Shown: one piece after another, positions 55,501 to 64,000 of the stretch
Numbering within the stretch: position 1 is the first letter of the stretch
How the letters are laid out: each line of letters starts with the position of its first letter
Assembly (NCBI RefSeq): GCF_016097555.1
Contig: NC_054707.1
Span: 202,501-266,500, forward strand
Source of the DNA: Gigantopelta aegis
Lineage: Eukaryota > Mollusca > Gastropoda > Neomphalida > Peltospiridae
Length of the DNA: 64,000 nucleotides
Direction of reading: 5' to 3'
Made by a program: the position numbers and the translations under genes
Notes under the pieces: generated by a model
The model's database searches: none
Seen by the model: the letters and a program-made list of their open reading frames with translations, nothing else
What the model was told of the DNA's origin: nothing

Positions 55501-55537
55501 TCTTTGACAAGATCCTGCCAAACATTGAGACAGTCAT
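49468..55537 (-). CDS. IMMP1L: Mitochondrial inner membrane protease subunit 1, one exon in assembly gap
   Basis: A signal-peptidase-type Ser/Lys protease of the inner membrane that trims intermembrane-space sorting signals and normally works with IMMP2L. Visible exons, in order: 55537-55421, 53644-53556, 50931-50821 and 49524-49468, all with GT-AG junctions. They encode a membrane-anchor region with [13 protein letters not shown], the catalytic-serine box [20 protein letters not shown] and [20 protein letters not shown], and the end [18 protein letters not shown]. The part with the catalytic Lys (KRVIGLEGD in other species) is not found and should lie in an exon within 51454-51653. Visible parts total 123 residues; adding about 42 missing ones gives the usual ~166. 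Starting at the second Met (55525) puts the serine at residue 40, as I recall for human IMMP1L. Confidence 0.92.
49680..50118 (+). mobile_element. SINE with a second head type
   Basis: After an inverted tail piece at 49683-49735, the head ACCGGCCTCTGTGGCATCGT, then GGTTAGGCCATCG, then GGGTTCAGATCCCAGTCG (B box), joins a TTGCACCGATCAGTGATCCA spacer to the same body as the other SINEs (CTATCCTGCCTGTGGGAAAT, then the tail GGCGTCGTTAAATAAAAC). It shows that at least two tRNA-like heads share one body. Confidence 0.85.
50430..50765. mobile_element. Composite SINE fragments, tail-to-tail palindrome
   Basis: Minus-strand body (GCAGCAAGGGATCATGAAC to CACATACCACAGCCTTTGG) precedes two tails meeting head-on at 50504-50597 (CACCACCACTAGAGCACAT against ATGTGCTCTAGTGGTGTTA). 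A minus-strand head then follows (CCACTGGGCTCCATCCCGCC at 50688-50708) and another plus tail ends at about 50760. Confidence 0.75.
50821..50931 (-). CDS. IMMP1L: IMMP1L exon with GHVWLEGDN motif
   Basis: 37 codons, phase 0 at both ends: [20 protein letters not shown], then [31 protein letters not shown] and YGP are conserved in the IMP1 branch of signal peptidases. Confidence 0.95.
50932..51362. other. IMMP1L intron, unique part
   Basis: AT-rich. I looked here on the minus strand for the missing KRVIGLEGD-type exon and did not find it. Confidence 0.6.
51363..51453 (+). mobile_element. SINE head (second type) running into the gap
   Basis: ACCGGCCTCGGTGGTGTCGT, then GTAGGCCATCGGTCTACAGG and GGATCCCAGTCGAGGC match the head at 49750-49860. 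The rest is cut by the N gap. Confidence 0.85.
51454..51653. other. Assembly gap (200 N)
   Basis: Exactly 200 undetermined bases, probably an arbitrary gap length. One side is a SINE and the other the 61-bp array. By gene order it must contain, or be next to, the missing IMMP1L exon. Confidence 0.95.
51654..53612 (-). repeat. 56-61-bp array carrying the IMMP1L exon 2 end and donor, ~33 copies
   Basis: On the minus strand each unit reads GACGGAACACATCAGTGTGA, then CGAGACAGACCATACAGAT, then GTAAGTTAACCCTAACTGTA: about 40 nt of IMMP1L exon 2, its donor GTAAGT, and 15-20 nt of intron. The genuine exon (53644-53556) is the outermost unit. Variants of 56, 59 and 61 bp differ in the linker. Ordered variants recur at 654 bp (for example 51735 and 52389; 51890 and 52544), so the array also grew by larger blocks. 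Confidence 0.95.
53556..53644 (-). CDS. IMMP1L: IMMP1L exon 2 with catalytic serine
   Basis: 29 codons plus two bases: [20 protein letters not shown], then ISVTRQTIQ. Ser of SMEPT is the catalytic nucleophile of signal-peptidase-type enzymes. The acceptor is ATTCCAG and the donor GTAAGT. Its last 40 nt are the source, or a member, of the tandem array. Confidence 0.94.
53613..54121. other. IMMP1L intron 1, with SINE tail fragment
   Basis: Apart from exon 2, holds a minus-strand SINE tail (TTTTGTTTTGTTTAACAAGACC at about 53801-53860) and an A-rich (AAATAAAAT)n-like tract at 53920-53990. Confidence 0.6.
54122..55319. mobile_element. TTAA-site transposon, copy 2 (~1.2 kb)
   Basis: Flanked by TTAA (54118-54121 and 55320-55323), starts AGG and ends CCT. 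It follows copy 1 (23713-24888) in the same orientation along its whole length (GAGCCTTATGTGTTGGAAAG, GGGGGCAGCCATTTTGTTTC, GTTATCACACAATACC and so on), with moderate divergence. No transposase. It lies in IMMP1L intron 1. Confidence 0.87.
55421..55537 (-). CDS. IMMP1L: IMMP1L first coding exon
   Basis: 39 codons from the first Met ([15 protein letters not shown], then [20 protein letters not shown]), ending phase 0 at donor GTAAGT. The second Met (55525) gives the same spacing to QYGCIAHC as the human protein, so it may be the true start. A hydrophobic ILISIL stretch fits the membrane anchor. Confidence 0.92.
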
Positions 55538-55552
55538 CTTCCCAACATCACT

Positions 55553-55622
55553 AGAGAAACACACACGGCATGATGGATGAAGATACCTGAAACACACACG
55601 GCATGATGGATGAAGATACCTG
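55553..55622 (-). repeat. 33-bp duplication containing the 5' UTR acceptor
   Basis: On the minus strand, GTGTTTCAG followed by GTATCTTCATCCATCATGCC occurs twice, 33 bp apart (CAG at 55589-55587 and 55622-55620). Either copy can be the acceptor of the first coding exon; an upstream non-coding exon is implied but not located. Confidence 0.75.
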
Positions 55623-55905
55623 AAACACAGAAACCATACTTTGTTAACAAATTAAATACAAATACTATTAGGTCATATGTAAACAAAATTGTATGAATTA
55701 TGTATGCATCATGGGTATTTACCGTATAGTTTCGATACATTTAATGAAGAATAATTATGTTGTGTTTTGTTATTACATTGTTGATTTCATTATATGTTGA
55801 GTAATAATGTTTAATACTTAATAGACAGAAGGCCACAAGGGAGATTAGTGTACTACTATTTGTGTAACCTTCTTTAAATAAATATTATTATTATTATTAT
55901 TATAA
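55623..55905. other. Spacer upstream of IMMP1L
   Basis: AT-rich; no gene seen. Ends in an ATT microsatellite (55883-55905). Confidence 0.5.
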
Positions 55906-55906
55906 T

Positions 55907-56067
55907 AAATAGAGGATTCGTCACGAGTATTTTTTAATATGGAATATATCAACAGAGTCTGTGTTAAATGGTATTTGTCGAGGCTCTGCTGAGACAAATA
56001 CTGATTAACTAGACGAGGTTGATATTTTACATATTAAAAAACATGAGTAGTGAATTCTATTTATCCT
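55907..56067. mobile_element. Foldback MITE (~160 bp)
   Basis: Left half (AATAGAGGATTCGTCACGAG, TTTTTTAATATG, ATATCAAC) and right half (GTTGATAT, CATATTAAAAAA, GTGAATTCTATT) are imperfect inverses around a GTATTTGTC...GACAAATAC core hairpin. Confidence 0.75.
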
Positions 56068-56526
56068 TTAACACTTCTAAAATAACATTTTAATTAATTG
56101 TTTAGTAAATCACATTACTAAAGTTGCCGCCATCAATAATATGACATCATCACGATTAGCACAGATTAGTTTGACGTCACGCATTTTAAACAAATCTTTG
56201 AAAACGTTATGCTCAGGTACACGGGTCTTGTTGGCTTGTAAGCAAATGACCCATGCACAGCAACACATTACCTAGAAACCTTGCAAATTAACCAGGTTAA
56301 TAAAGTAAATTATCACATGGGTTTATCACATGGATATCATGGGTAAGTTATAGGATAAATATATGTTATAATATAGCAGGCTGCCAGGGATCACCCTGAA
56401 AATAACTTTTATTTAGACAATTTTCAGACATGAAGAGTATTTTCAATTTTTTTTTGTTTTAATTGGCTAATTAAAGCAAAATATTATTAGCTAAACACTA
56501 AATGATGTACCGGTATCCATTTTGTA
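56068..56526. other. Spacer
   Basis: No gene seen. CAGGGATCACCCTG at about 56387 resembles a hAT-type end. Confidence 0.4.
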
Positions 56527-57018
56527 TAGAAATTAGCAATCAACTGATTTGTTTATGGTCAGGGTAAGCTCTGCGTGGGAATTTAGCAATTGACTGATTT
56601 GTTTGTGGTCAGGGTGAGCCCTGCGTGGGAATTTAGCAATCAAGTGATTTGTTTGTGGTCAGGGTGAGCCCTGCGTGGGAATTTAGCAATTGACTGATTT
56701 GTTTGTGGTCAGGGTGAGCCCTGCGTGGGAATTTAGCAATCAAGGGATTTGTTTGTGGTCAGGGTGAGCCCTGCGTGGGAATTTAGCAATTGACTGATTT
56801 GTTTGTGGTCAGGGTGAGCCCTGCATGGGAATTTAGCAATCAACCGATTTGTTTGTGGTCAGGGTGAGCCCTGCATGGGAATTTAGCAATCAACTGATTT
56901 GTTTGTGGTCAGGGTGAGCCCTGCGTGGGAATTTAGCAATCAACCGATTTGTCTGTGGTCAGGATGAGCCCTGCGTGGGAATTTAGCAATCGACTGATTT
57001 GTTTGTGGTCAGGGTGAG
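56527..57018. repeat. 50-bp minisatellite, about ten copies
   Basis: The unit reads GTGGTCAGGGTGAGCCCTGC, then GTGGGAATTTAGCAATCAAC, then TGATTTGTTT. It contains the near-palindrome CAGGGTGAGCCCTG, which looks like two hAT-type ends face to face. Two variants (CAATTGACTG and CAATCAACTG) partly alternate. Confidence 0.92.
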
Positions 57019-58540
57019 CAAGATTTTAGGGTGCTTTACTACCAATAATATTTATGATTCAGAATTACTGGGGGGGGGGGGGGGGGGGGGAGAGCCCCCC
57101 AGTCCCCATGCTCTGCTGTGCCTGACTACAATAAATTACTTAATAACTGATGTATCCAAGGTGATGACAATAAAGCATTACCTAGTCTAAAATAACATCA
57201 GGACTCGAACTTAACAATGGCTCAAATCTCACTAACATGGGCACCACAAGTTTGTTTGTTTTTGTTGCGGTCTGTTCTGAGCACAACAAGGTCTTTTTAG
57301 TGAGATGTTGTAACTAGTTGTTGAAGGGTGGTGGATGTTCAGAAATTCATTTCAAGTTATTTCATTTCTGTGGTTTTAAGGTCAGCATGTTGGACTTAAT
57401 TTGAGCACAACATTTATCACCTTGACTTTGGTCTATCTAAAGCCGTGGCAGCTTTTGCTGCTGGATAAAAATTATTGCTGTCAATTCACTGGCGATGGTT
57501 TTAATATATATTTTACATGTATTTATATATATGTGTGTGTGTGTGTGTGTCTGTGTATGTGTGCCCCCCCCCCCCCCCCCGTTTTGGCACCTTCCTAAGG
57601 TTCAAAATTGCCTTCTGTCCCGGACCAGGTCACTGGCTATCCGGAGACTTGGTCTGTGACAGACATGCCTGAAACCTTAGTGGTATATGGGCATGTTAAA
57701 GATACTCTCTCTCTCTCTCAGTCTGTCTCTCTGCCAGTCTCGCTCTCTCTCTGTCTGTCTGTGTGTCTCTCTCTCTGTCTCTCTCTCAAAATCTCCCTAG
57801 TTGAACATTTTGCCTAGATGTATGACAAAAAGCTTTCAAAAAGTCTTGATGGAATATAAGCTGGGGGGTTTAGACTTGTGAGAAAAATTTATAGGGGACC
57901 AAGTCATGCTTCCCCAGAAAATATAATATTAAAAAAAAAAAAAAATATTGCTTGAGCCAGGGGTGGTGGGTAGTGTGTGTTTTTGTCCATCCAAACACAC
58001 CCCCCACCACCACCCCCCCCCACCACCCGCAACAAGTTCTTGGGTTCGAGCCCTGTAACTTGGGGAGGGGGGATACAGCAGAATTTGTTGCGGGGGGGGG
58101 GGGACAATAATTGGCGGTCTTCACCCGTAAAACTATAAAAAAAAACTTTTCGATATCTTTGAAAGGGTGGAGAAAGTGACCCCCACCCCCATGAACGCCC
58201 CACTTGTTGATATGTTTAATTATAATACAAACCTAAATTGTAACGAATTGAATACCTATTTACTCAAACATCGCTGTAATACGGGTGAGTTTCTGTTCGA
58301 GACAAAAGAAATCAGCGGTTCTTGTACAAAGAGGAGAAAAATAGTAACAAAAACAGAAAAAGTTGTGATTGTCAATGTCAAACGTTGATCTCAACTCAAG
58401 GTTAGGCTATTTCTTTTTAAAACCAATTTGGGATTAATTAATTATCACAAATGATATTGCTTTGATGTTATTGTGCTGTATATCGCACTCAAGTCCGATA
58501 TGTATTCGGTCTGTCGATAGACGAATCGGACTAATCGCAC
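57019..58540. other. Spacer with homopolymer and CT tracts
   Basis: G run at about 57071-57090, GT/C runs at 57535-57580, CT-rich tract at 57706-57790, A, C and G runs at 57930-58103. No frame has a recognisable domain. Confidence 0.5.
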
Positions 58541-58897
58541 TTAAAATACCTTTCCACGTGGATGTAATTTGACAGCTACAAGCCGAACTTGCCACGCTGT
58601 TCATTCTACTTCCTTTCGCTTTGCGATTGGTTCTGTTTATAGCCCGGCCACGTTGACATCGGTCCGATTGGTTTATCACAGTCACGTGGTTGCGAACCCC
58701 GTAAGTGATTGGTTAAACCGTTTAATGCTTGCAGGGTGAAAAAGGTCACAACTCTTAATCATCCAAGTTTAACCCCTCTGCAGAAATCTTTCTGTCATTT
58801 CGCTCGGTTGTCAGCAACAACTGTCGCATTAGAACATCGATCGTCCTTTTGTTGTTCTGGGGGCGTTATTAAAACCGTCCAATAGCTTCAAATCAAA
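58541..58897. promoter_or_regulatory. Probable promoter, possibly bidirectional
   Basis: Three inverted CCAAT boxes (ATTGG at 58626, 58667 and 58708), one direct CCAAT (58879) and two CACGTG E-boxes (58555-58560 and 58683-58688) lie in GC-richer sequence just upstream of the 5' exon at 58900. The region also lies 3 kb upstream of the first coding exon of divergent IMMP1L and could serve both genes. Boxes are seen directly; promoter activity is inferred. Confidence 0.5.
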
Positions 58898-60552
58898 ATG
58901 GTAAGTCATTGCATGCAATAGTAACCATCTAAGGCATCTTTCGTAACACTTTCAAGTTTCATTTGTGCACCTTCTTTCTATCACAAGTGTTAGTTGTGAC
59001 AAGCTCACGGAAACAGAAGAGCAAAGATATATGTTGACACGGTTTAATTGTTATTAGAATTACTAACATTAAATGATGTTCTATATTTATCCAATGATCT
59101 GTATGTTTAGAACTAGCAGGTGCAATTGTTAGAATTGATCAAAACGTGCAATGATGCGGTGCCAAAATATGAACCAACTTGCAGGAAACGTTGGAAGATG
59201 CCACGTCACCAAATTGTGTTGGTGCCACTGCATATTTGTGAAAAACACTTCACAGATCATTCACAAACTCTCTGTGCAAGTTAAACATTTTATGATTTTG
59301 CATACCAGTATTAGAAAAAGTATAAAAAGCATAGACATTATAAAAAAAACTAACAAATTTACTACAAATATTTATTGTTACAAGTTTATAAAGACTTATA
59401 AATTAGAGTTCATAATAATTTGCGAGTAAATAATTCCAAATTTAATGGTTACTGTATTCCTCCAACTAATATTAAAAAAACAAAAAACAAAAAAACATTA
59501 CCCATTTGGGTTATTCTTTGGGTGATCTCATTTAGTTTGCACTAATTTTTCTTATGTGTACATTTAAAAAGTTTGTTTTGTTTAACAACACCACTATAGC
59601 ACAGTAATTAATTAATCATCAGCTATTGGATGGCAAATGTTTGGTAATCTGACTCATAGTCATGAGACGAAACCCACTACATTTTTCCATTAGCAGCAAG
59701 GGGTCTTTCTATGCACTTTCCCACAGTCAGGAAAGCACATACCAAAGCCTTTGACCAGTTGTGGGGATGGTGCACTTGTTGGAATGAGAAAAACCCAATC
59801 AGTTGAATGGATCCACCGAGATGGTTTGATCCTGTAATGTAAACACCTCAAGTAAACACTCAACCGACTGAGCTAAATCCTGCCCTGTGTACATAGAGAA
59901 TACTACATGAGCAGCCATTAAATACCATTTATAATACAAGTTATTTAAAAACGTATCTAACGAGCAAGAGGGAGTTAGATCCCATTTATAATACAAGTTG
60001 TTTAAAAACGTATCTAACGAGCAAGAGGGAGTTAGATCCCATTTATCATACAAGTTGTTTTTAAAAGTATCTAACGAGCAAGAGGGAGTTAGATACGTTT
60101 TTAAACAACAAGTTGTAAGATAAATGGTATCTAACAGACACCGATGTAGTATTCTATTTCTTACATATCTTCAGAAAACAATTTTAAAATAAAATGTACG
60201 GTCCTAGTGCTTATATAGTTAACTTGTGCATCACAGACAAGTCATTTCCAGGTTAACTTATATGTCTCATCTAGTTGTCGATTTCTACCATATTTTTTTC
60301 CATTGGTTGCTATGGCATTGGTGATCTGGTCATCACCTAGGTGCATCAAGTCGTATATCTGTAAAATTTAATCACACATGTGTGTGTTAACAAGTATGTG
60401 TTCTCAAAAATAACTTATAATGTTAATTCTAACCAATGGGTGTGTAAGAAATTTAAAGAAATGTTAAGTTGCAGACTCATGGGCGTCGATCGGTGGGGGA
60501 CAGGTCCCCCTCACTTTTCAACGCCGGTGGACAATCTATATAAATGTCCTGT

Positions 60553-60594
<42 letters not shown>

Positions 60595-63402
60595 TTTTTC
60601 GTTCAGCAAAAACAACAACACCACCACCAACAACAACAAAAAAAGAAGAAAAAAAGCGACACACGACGTACTGTTTTTGGTTGGTTTTAAAACACAGACA
60701 ACTATTTTGTTAAACTGTCAGACAGCAACGTTTTGATGCAATTTGGATTTGTTTTCTTGAATTAAAAGTTTAACCACTAATGTGTAGCTTTATCATTTTC
60801 ATTCACATTCCTTTATCACGCACGCACGAACGCACACACACACACACACACACATCCCCCCCCACTTTTAAAGCCGGATTGACGCCCATGTGCCATTTCA
60901 TATTACATATGTAGAATTTGTGGATTTATTATTATTGTTTTTAATGATTCTGCTCTTGTGATGACATGTATTATAGATATTTGGGGATTCCATCTCAGAA
61001 TCTTGCACTTCCGACCCAAAATCTGTGATTCGCAGAAGCATGGGATCCTACTAAATTCACACAGCCTGTTTAACTTGTAACATTGTTTTTTAATGCAAAA
61101 TAGAAACAACACATAAAATTGCAACTGTTATTAATTTGTGTTTTTGCTATTATAGTGTAAACTGCCTTGATCTATACAACAGACAAGTTTATCACTTTAT
61201 AATACATTGTTACAGAAGATATCTTCATTTTTGACTGATAATGACAAGTTGAGACATTTTGATGGGCCTGGATGTTGAAGAATGGTGTACAAATATGTGG
61301 AGGAAATTTTAATTATATTTTTTAACTCAAAATACCTTCACTGGATTCGCCCTGCCCATTGCCAAATTAGCCAACTGCAAACATTTTCCAAACTGGCTAG
61401 AAAATATATCACTTGTGACTTGGGTACTAAATTTGTTTTTGAATTGGCTACTTGTTTCATTATTTTCAACAAAATACTCTTCCTATGTGAAAATTGGTTA
61501 AAACAAAATAGTTTCCAGTATGATCCCTGTAGCATCAGCAGCTTTGAGGTGCACACACAGATTATAGATGTAGATGGAAAACATTAAATTAAATTTGAAA
61601 AATGAAAACAAAGAATGTTTATCATTGGATAGACAGCCAGATTTAATTAGCAGTGGCTAACATCATTTTCAAAAGCATGTCCACCATGCTCAATGTGATC
61701 TTGTCTCGCAAGGTTTGGTATTTCCTATCAAGTCGAACTACAGTGTACCTTTTATTAAAATGTCCCAAACAAAAGTGTGACATTTGCTGTGAGCCATGAG
61801 TCAGCCAGGGATCGGCTCTTGGGGTGTTTCACTTATATACATTTTACTTGTTAGACATTACCTTACTGCTAGGAGCAGTATCTTTTGAATAATTAAATTT
61901 TTATGAAAATTCCATAAATTTTATTTTGAAAGTTGTCATGTCACATGTCCTGGGGTCAGTGCATCTTTGGTGCTTAAATCACCAAGCATCATCCTGTTTA
62001 ACAATCTGATTTGAGAACTGGTCTTCACTTGGAGAGTTTTATGAGACTGACAAATTGATCGCCTTGCAATAAACAATTTAATACATTTTATTTATAATTT
62101 TACGTTCATGATTGCTCACCTAGCATCATTTCAGGAGAGTGACAAATTGATCGCCTTGCAATAAAACATTTAATGCACTTTATTTGACATTTCACATCCA
62201 TGATTGCTCACCTAGGACCATTTCAGGACAGTGATCTTCAGCTCACCTTCATTTTGCTCTTGGCAAAGACTGGGAACTATGAAAAATATATTTGGGTATT
62301 AATATTATATTTCACATTGAACATCATCTACTTTTGTTGTGTTTCAAAGGTGATAATTTTATACCCAAGTTGATTGTTGGAATTTTTTATTAAAGTCACA
62401 AAACTTTTTATTCTACTGTAATAGAATTTAACTGTGTATATATGGATATATTTGGAAGTTTTGATATTTAAAACATTTGAATCTCTATACATATTCCCCC
62501 TCCCCCAGCTCTTTACACAGTGTTTTTACTTTATATAGTTTTTATTTTTAATGTAAGTAATCATGGATGATTGATTATTGACACCTAATTGCTGATGTGT
62601 ATTTTTGTGTTGGCATTTTTCTGCAAGAAAGAAATTTTGGGGTATGGCACTATGGAATTGAATATTTACAATGTGTGTGCTGAATACAACCATAATCATA
62701 GGGAGAATGGGTTAGGTTTAGGGTTAGGGTTAAGAAAATCAGACAGTAATGATAAGAGTCATTCATTTTGCCAAACGGTCAACTTAAAAAATAAAAATCT
62801 GCAAACAAATTTGGATATGGTACCATACCTATTTTGCCCTTTGGCAGAAACCCTGGCCGGGGTGTCATTAAACATTCATTCATGTATTTTTGTAATAATC
62901 TAGAACAATAGGACATTTCTGGAATGTTGGGCTGTATGACAGATTGTCTCACCACATGGGTGTTATTCTGCAAACAGCAGACCAGGTTAACTATTAAACA
63001 CTGGGACATGGTGATTACTGAAGTCTTGGACCCCTGGGTGTAATTACACGACGTCCTACAGGTCTACTCATTAGGACAGCTTTGTCAACCGCCTCAATAC
63101 ACACACTCTCAAATACTTTGCATGGGTGTGTATTTATAAATGAAGTACACACATATATAGGTTTTCATTTCAAGCCGTGATATTATCACTGATACATGGC
63201 TAAATAGTCTCACTCAGTGTTACATGGTACGAGTATACATGTGAGTAAAACAATTGGTTTCTTGTTGCAGGTGTTCACTACGAGTCAAGCCATGCGACTG
63301 TATGGGTGTGTTCTAGTCCTGGCCGTTCTAACGTTTACTTCAAGCTCAGCCATTCCAAAACCGGACAAAGAGAAAGAACACAAAGAGAGAACGAAGGAAA
63401 AG
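58898..63402 (+). CDS. Start of a secreted or ER protein gene, partial
   Basis: A 5' exon ends exactly with an ATG (58898-58900) at a consensus donor (AAAATG|GTAAGT). Joining it to the next exon (63271-63402, after TTGTTGCAG) keeps frame and gives MVFTTSQAMRLYGCVLVLAV, then LTFTSSSA: a signal peptide with h-region CVLVLAVLTF and probable cleavage after SSA. Then follows a charged stretch (IPKPDKEKEHKERTKEK) in phase 0 at donor GTACTG. Translation could also start at the internal Met (63292). The rest lies beyond the window. A KP-rich charged start after a signal peptide is seen in calumenin/reticulocalbin proteins, but this is only a guess and I assign no name. Confidence 0.55.
58901..59560. 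other. First intron of the secretory gene, 5' part
   Basis: No recognisable repeat. The frame at 59151-59429 has no domain and is AT-rich. Confidence 0.45.
59565..59895 (-). mobile_element. SINE with a third tRNA-like head
   Basis: On the minus strand, GGATTTAGCTCAGTCGGTTG (good A box) and a B-box-like CAGGATCAAACC lead into the shared body (CCCATCCCCACAACTGG, GGTATGTGCTTTCCTGAC) and the tail GGTGTTGTTAAACAAAAC. The AGCTCAGTCGGTTGAG head is closest to a real tRNA among the SINEs here. Confidence 0.85.
59897..60165. mobile_element. Foldback element with internal tandem units
   Basis: The outer parts (AGAATACTACATGAGCAGCC and, inverted, CACCGATGTAGTATTCT) pair. Inside, a 57-bp unit containing CGTATCTAACGAGCAAGAGG repeats three times, and the last meets an inverse copy (TTAGATACGTTTTTAAAC). 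No coding content. Confidence 0.75.
60166..62040. other. Intron of the secretory gene, middle
   Basis: A C run of about 40 (60555-60594), a (CA)n tract (60834-60855), otherwise AT-rich. The frame at 61282-61587 shows no domain. No gene supported. Confidence 0.5.
62044..62235. repeat. ~92-bp tandem duplication
   Basis: GACAAATTGATCGCCTTGCA occurs at 62049 and 62141, and CATGATTGCTCACCTAG follows in both copies at the same spacing. Confidence 0.85.
62236..63270. other. Intron of the secretory gene, 3' part
   Basis: Holds a short telomere-like patch (GGTTTAGGGTTAGGGTTA, 62714-62731) and a SINE tail (GGTGTCATTAAACATTCATT at 62860-62880). No gene seen. Confidence 0.5.
63271..63402 (+). CDS. Signal-peptide exon of the secretory gene
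   Basis: Acceptor TTGTTGCAG, then 44 codons: VFTTSQA followed by MRLYGCVLVLAVLTFTSSSA and IPKPDKEKEHKERTKEK. The donor is GTACTG. The hydrophobic core and small residues before the Lys/Glu-rich stretch are seen directly. Confidence 0.65.
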
Positions 63403-63714
63403 GTACTGCATTGTTTATCTTTGCATTTAACAGTGTTTAACCATATCACCTGTACTTACTGGACACTGACATTGTTTAAGAACTCATAAAGTGACCGTTC
63501 TACTGTGGCACGAACTGGCTAGACTTTCACAAACAATCCTCATCGGCTCTCTGTCAGTGCATTTGGAATTCAGATGTCACTTAAAGTCTTTAAACACTAA
63601 AACTACACAAACAACCAACAACATGGGACAACTAGTGATGTAGGCAAACATAAATTAATGGCAAATCATATTGCAACTGGTGAACAGTCATTTAATGAAT
63701 AATGCACCAAGAAC

Positions 63715-63985
63715 ATACACACTACTTATTAAACATACACACTACCTATTAAACATACACACTACTTAATTAAACATACTTGATTAAACATACACACTAC
63801 TTATTAAACGTACACACTACTTATTAAACATAAACACTACTTATTAAACATACACACTACCTATTAAACATACACACTACTTAATTAAACATACTTGATT
63901 AAACATACACACTACTTATTAAATGTACACACTACTTATTAAACGTACACACTACTTATTAAACATAAACACTACTTATTAAAGA
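63715..63985. repeat. ~20-21-bp minisatellite, about 13 copies
   Basis: The unit TTATTAAACATACACACTAC has short variants with AATTAAACATACTTG. The block 63735-63800 recurs at 63855-63925 in the same order. Confidence 0.9.
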
Positions 63986-64000
63986 ATGAAGGAAACATTG

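Noticed and set aside
58541-58720. ER-stress response element (CCAAT-N9-CCACG) next to the secretory gene
   Set aside because: CCAAT and CACG motifs are present but not with the required nine-base spacing or orientation.
61282-61587. 101-codon frame in the last intron
   Set aside because: No domain I can name; low-complexity AT-rich codon use.

Overview
The window is eukaryotic, intron-rich and AT-rich. It is very probably a lophotrochozoan, most likely a mollusc. The two recognisable genes have animal-type exon and intron structure with GT-AG junctions, and the background is dense in tRNA-derived SINEs, Tc1/mariner, TTAA-site, hAT-like and pogo-like elements and many minisatellites. The mollusc call rests on my recollection of this SINE family and is inference. 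No rRNA, tRNA, CRISPR or prokaryotic feature was seen.

Two conserved genes were assembled from exons far too short to stand out as ORFs. (1) Ethanolamine kinase (ETNK, first committed step of the CDP-ethanolamine branch), plus strand, 3917-37672. It has nine exons (3917-4036, 18297-18559, 20516-20659, 22714-22856, 25882-25965, 26948-27111, 29596-29669, 36257-36313, 37648-37672). All phases agree and give 357 residues, or 350 if exon 8 is read through to its own stop. (2) Mitochondrial inner membrane protease subunit 1 (IMMP1L), minus strand, 55537-49468. Four exons are visible; the exon expected to carry the catalytic lysine is absent and probably lies in the 200-N gap at 51454-51653. A third gene begins on the plus strand: a 5' exon ending exactly at its ATG (58898-58900) joins in frame to a signal-peptide exon (63271-63402) and then leaves the window. 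Its family is uncertain.

Layout: 1-3540 Tc1-like and pogo-like transposon remnants; 3541-3916 ETNK promoter and 5' UTR; 4037-18296 a giant intron 1 holding 106-bp, ~46-53-bp, 61-bp and 80-bp tandem arrays, a SINE with perfect target duplications, a Tc1 copy, a LINE 3' end and an integrase-type element; 18297-37672 the rest of ETNK with more arrays and nested transposons; 37673-44330 spacer with a second, equally long Tc1 copy and a tandem array of SINE heads; 44335-49278 two large minisatellites; 49468-55625 IMMP1L; 55626-58540 spacer; 58540-63402 the secretory-protein gene start; 63715-63985 a final short tandem array.

The most unusual signal is that several tandem arrays are anchored on splice sites of the host genes, with each repeat unit carrying a copy of the neighbouring splice site. 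ETNK exon 2 acceptor is the last unit of an 80-bp array. ETNK exon 4 and exon 6 donors are the first units of 23-bp and 27-bp arrays. The IMMP1L exon 2 donor, with about 40 nt of its exon, is repeated about 33 times. The IMMP1L exon 1 acceptor is duplicated in a 33-bp repeat. This leaves dozens of decoy splice sites next to real exons and may be a distinct mode of array birth or of splice regulation.
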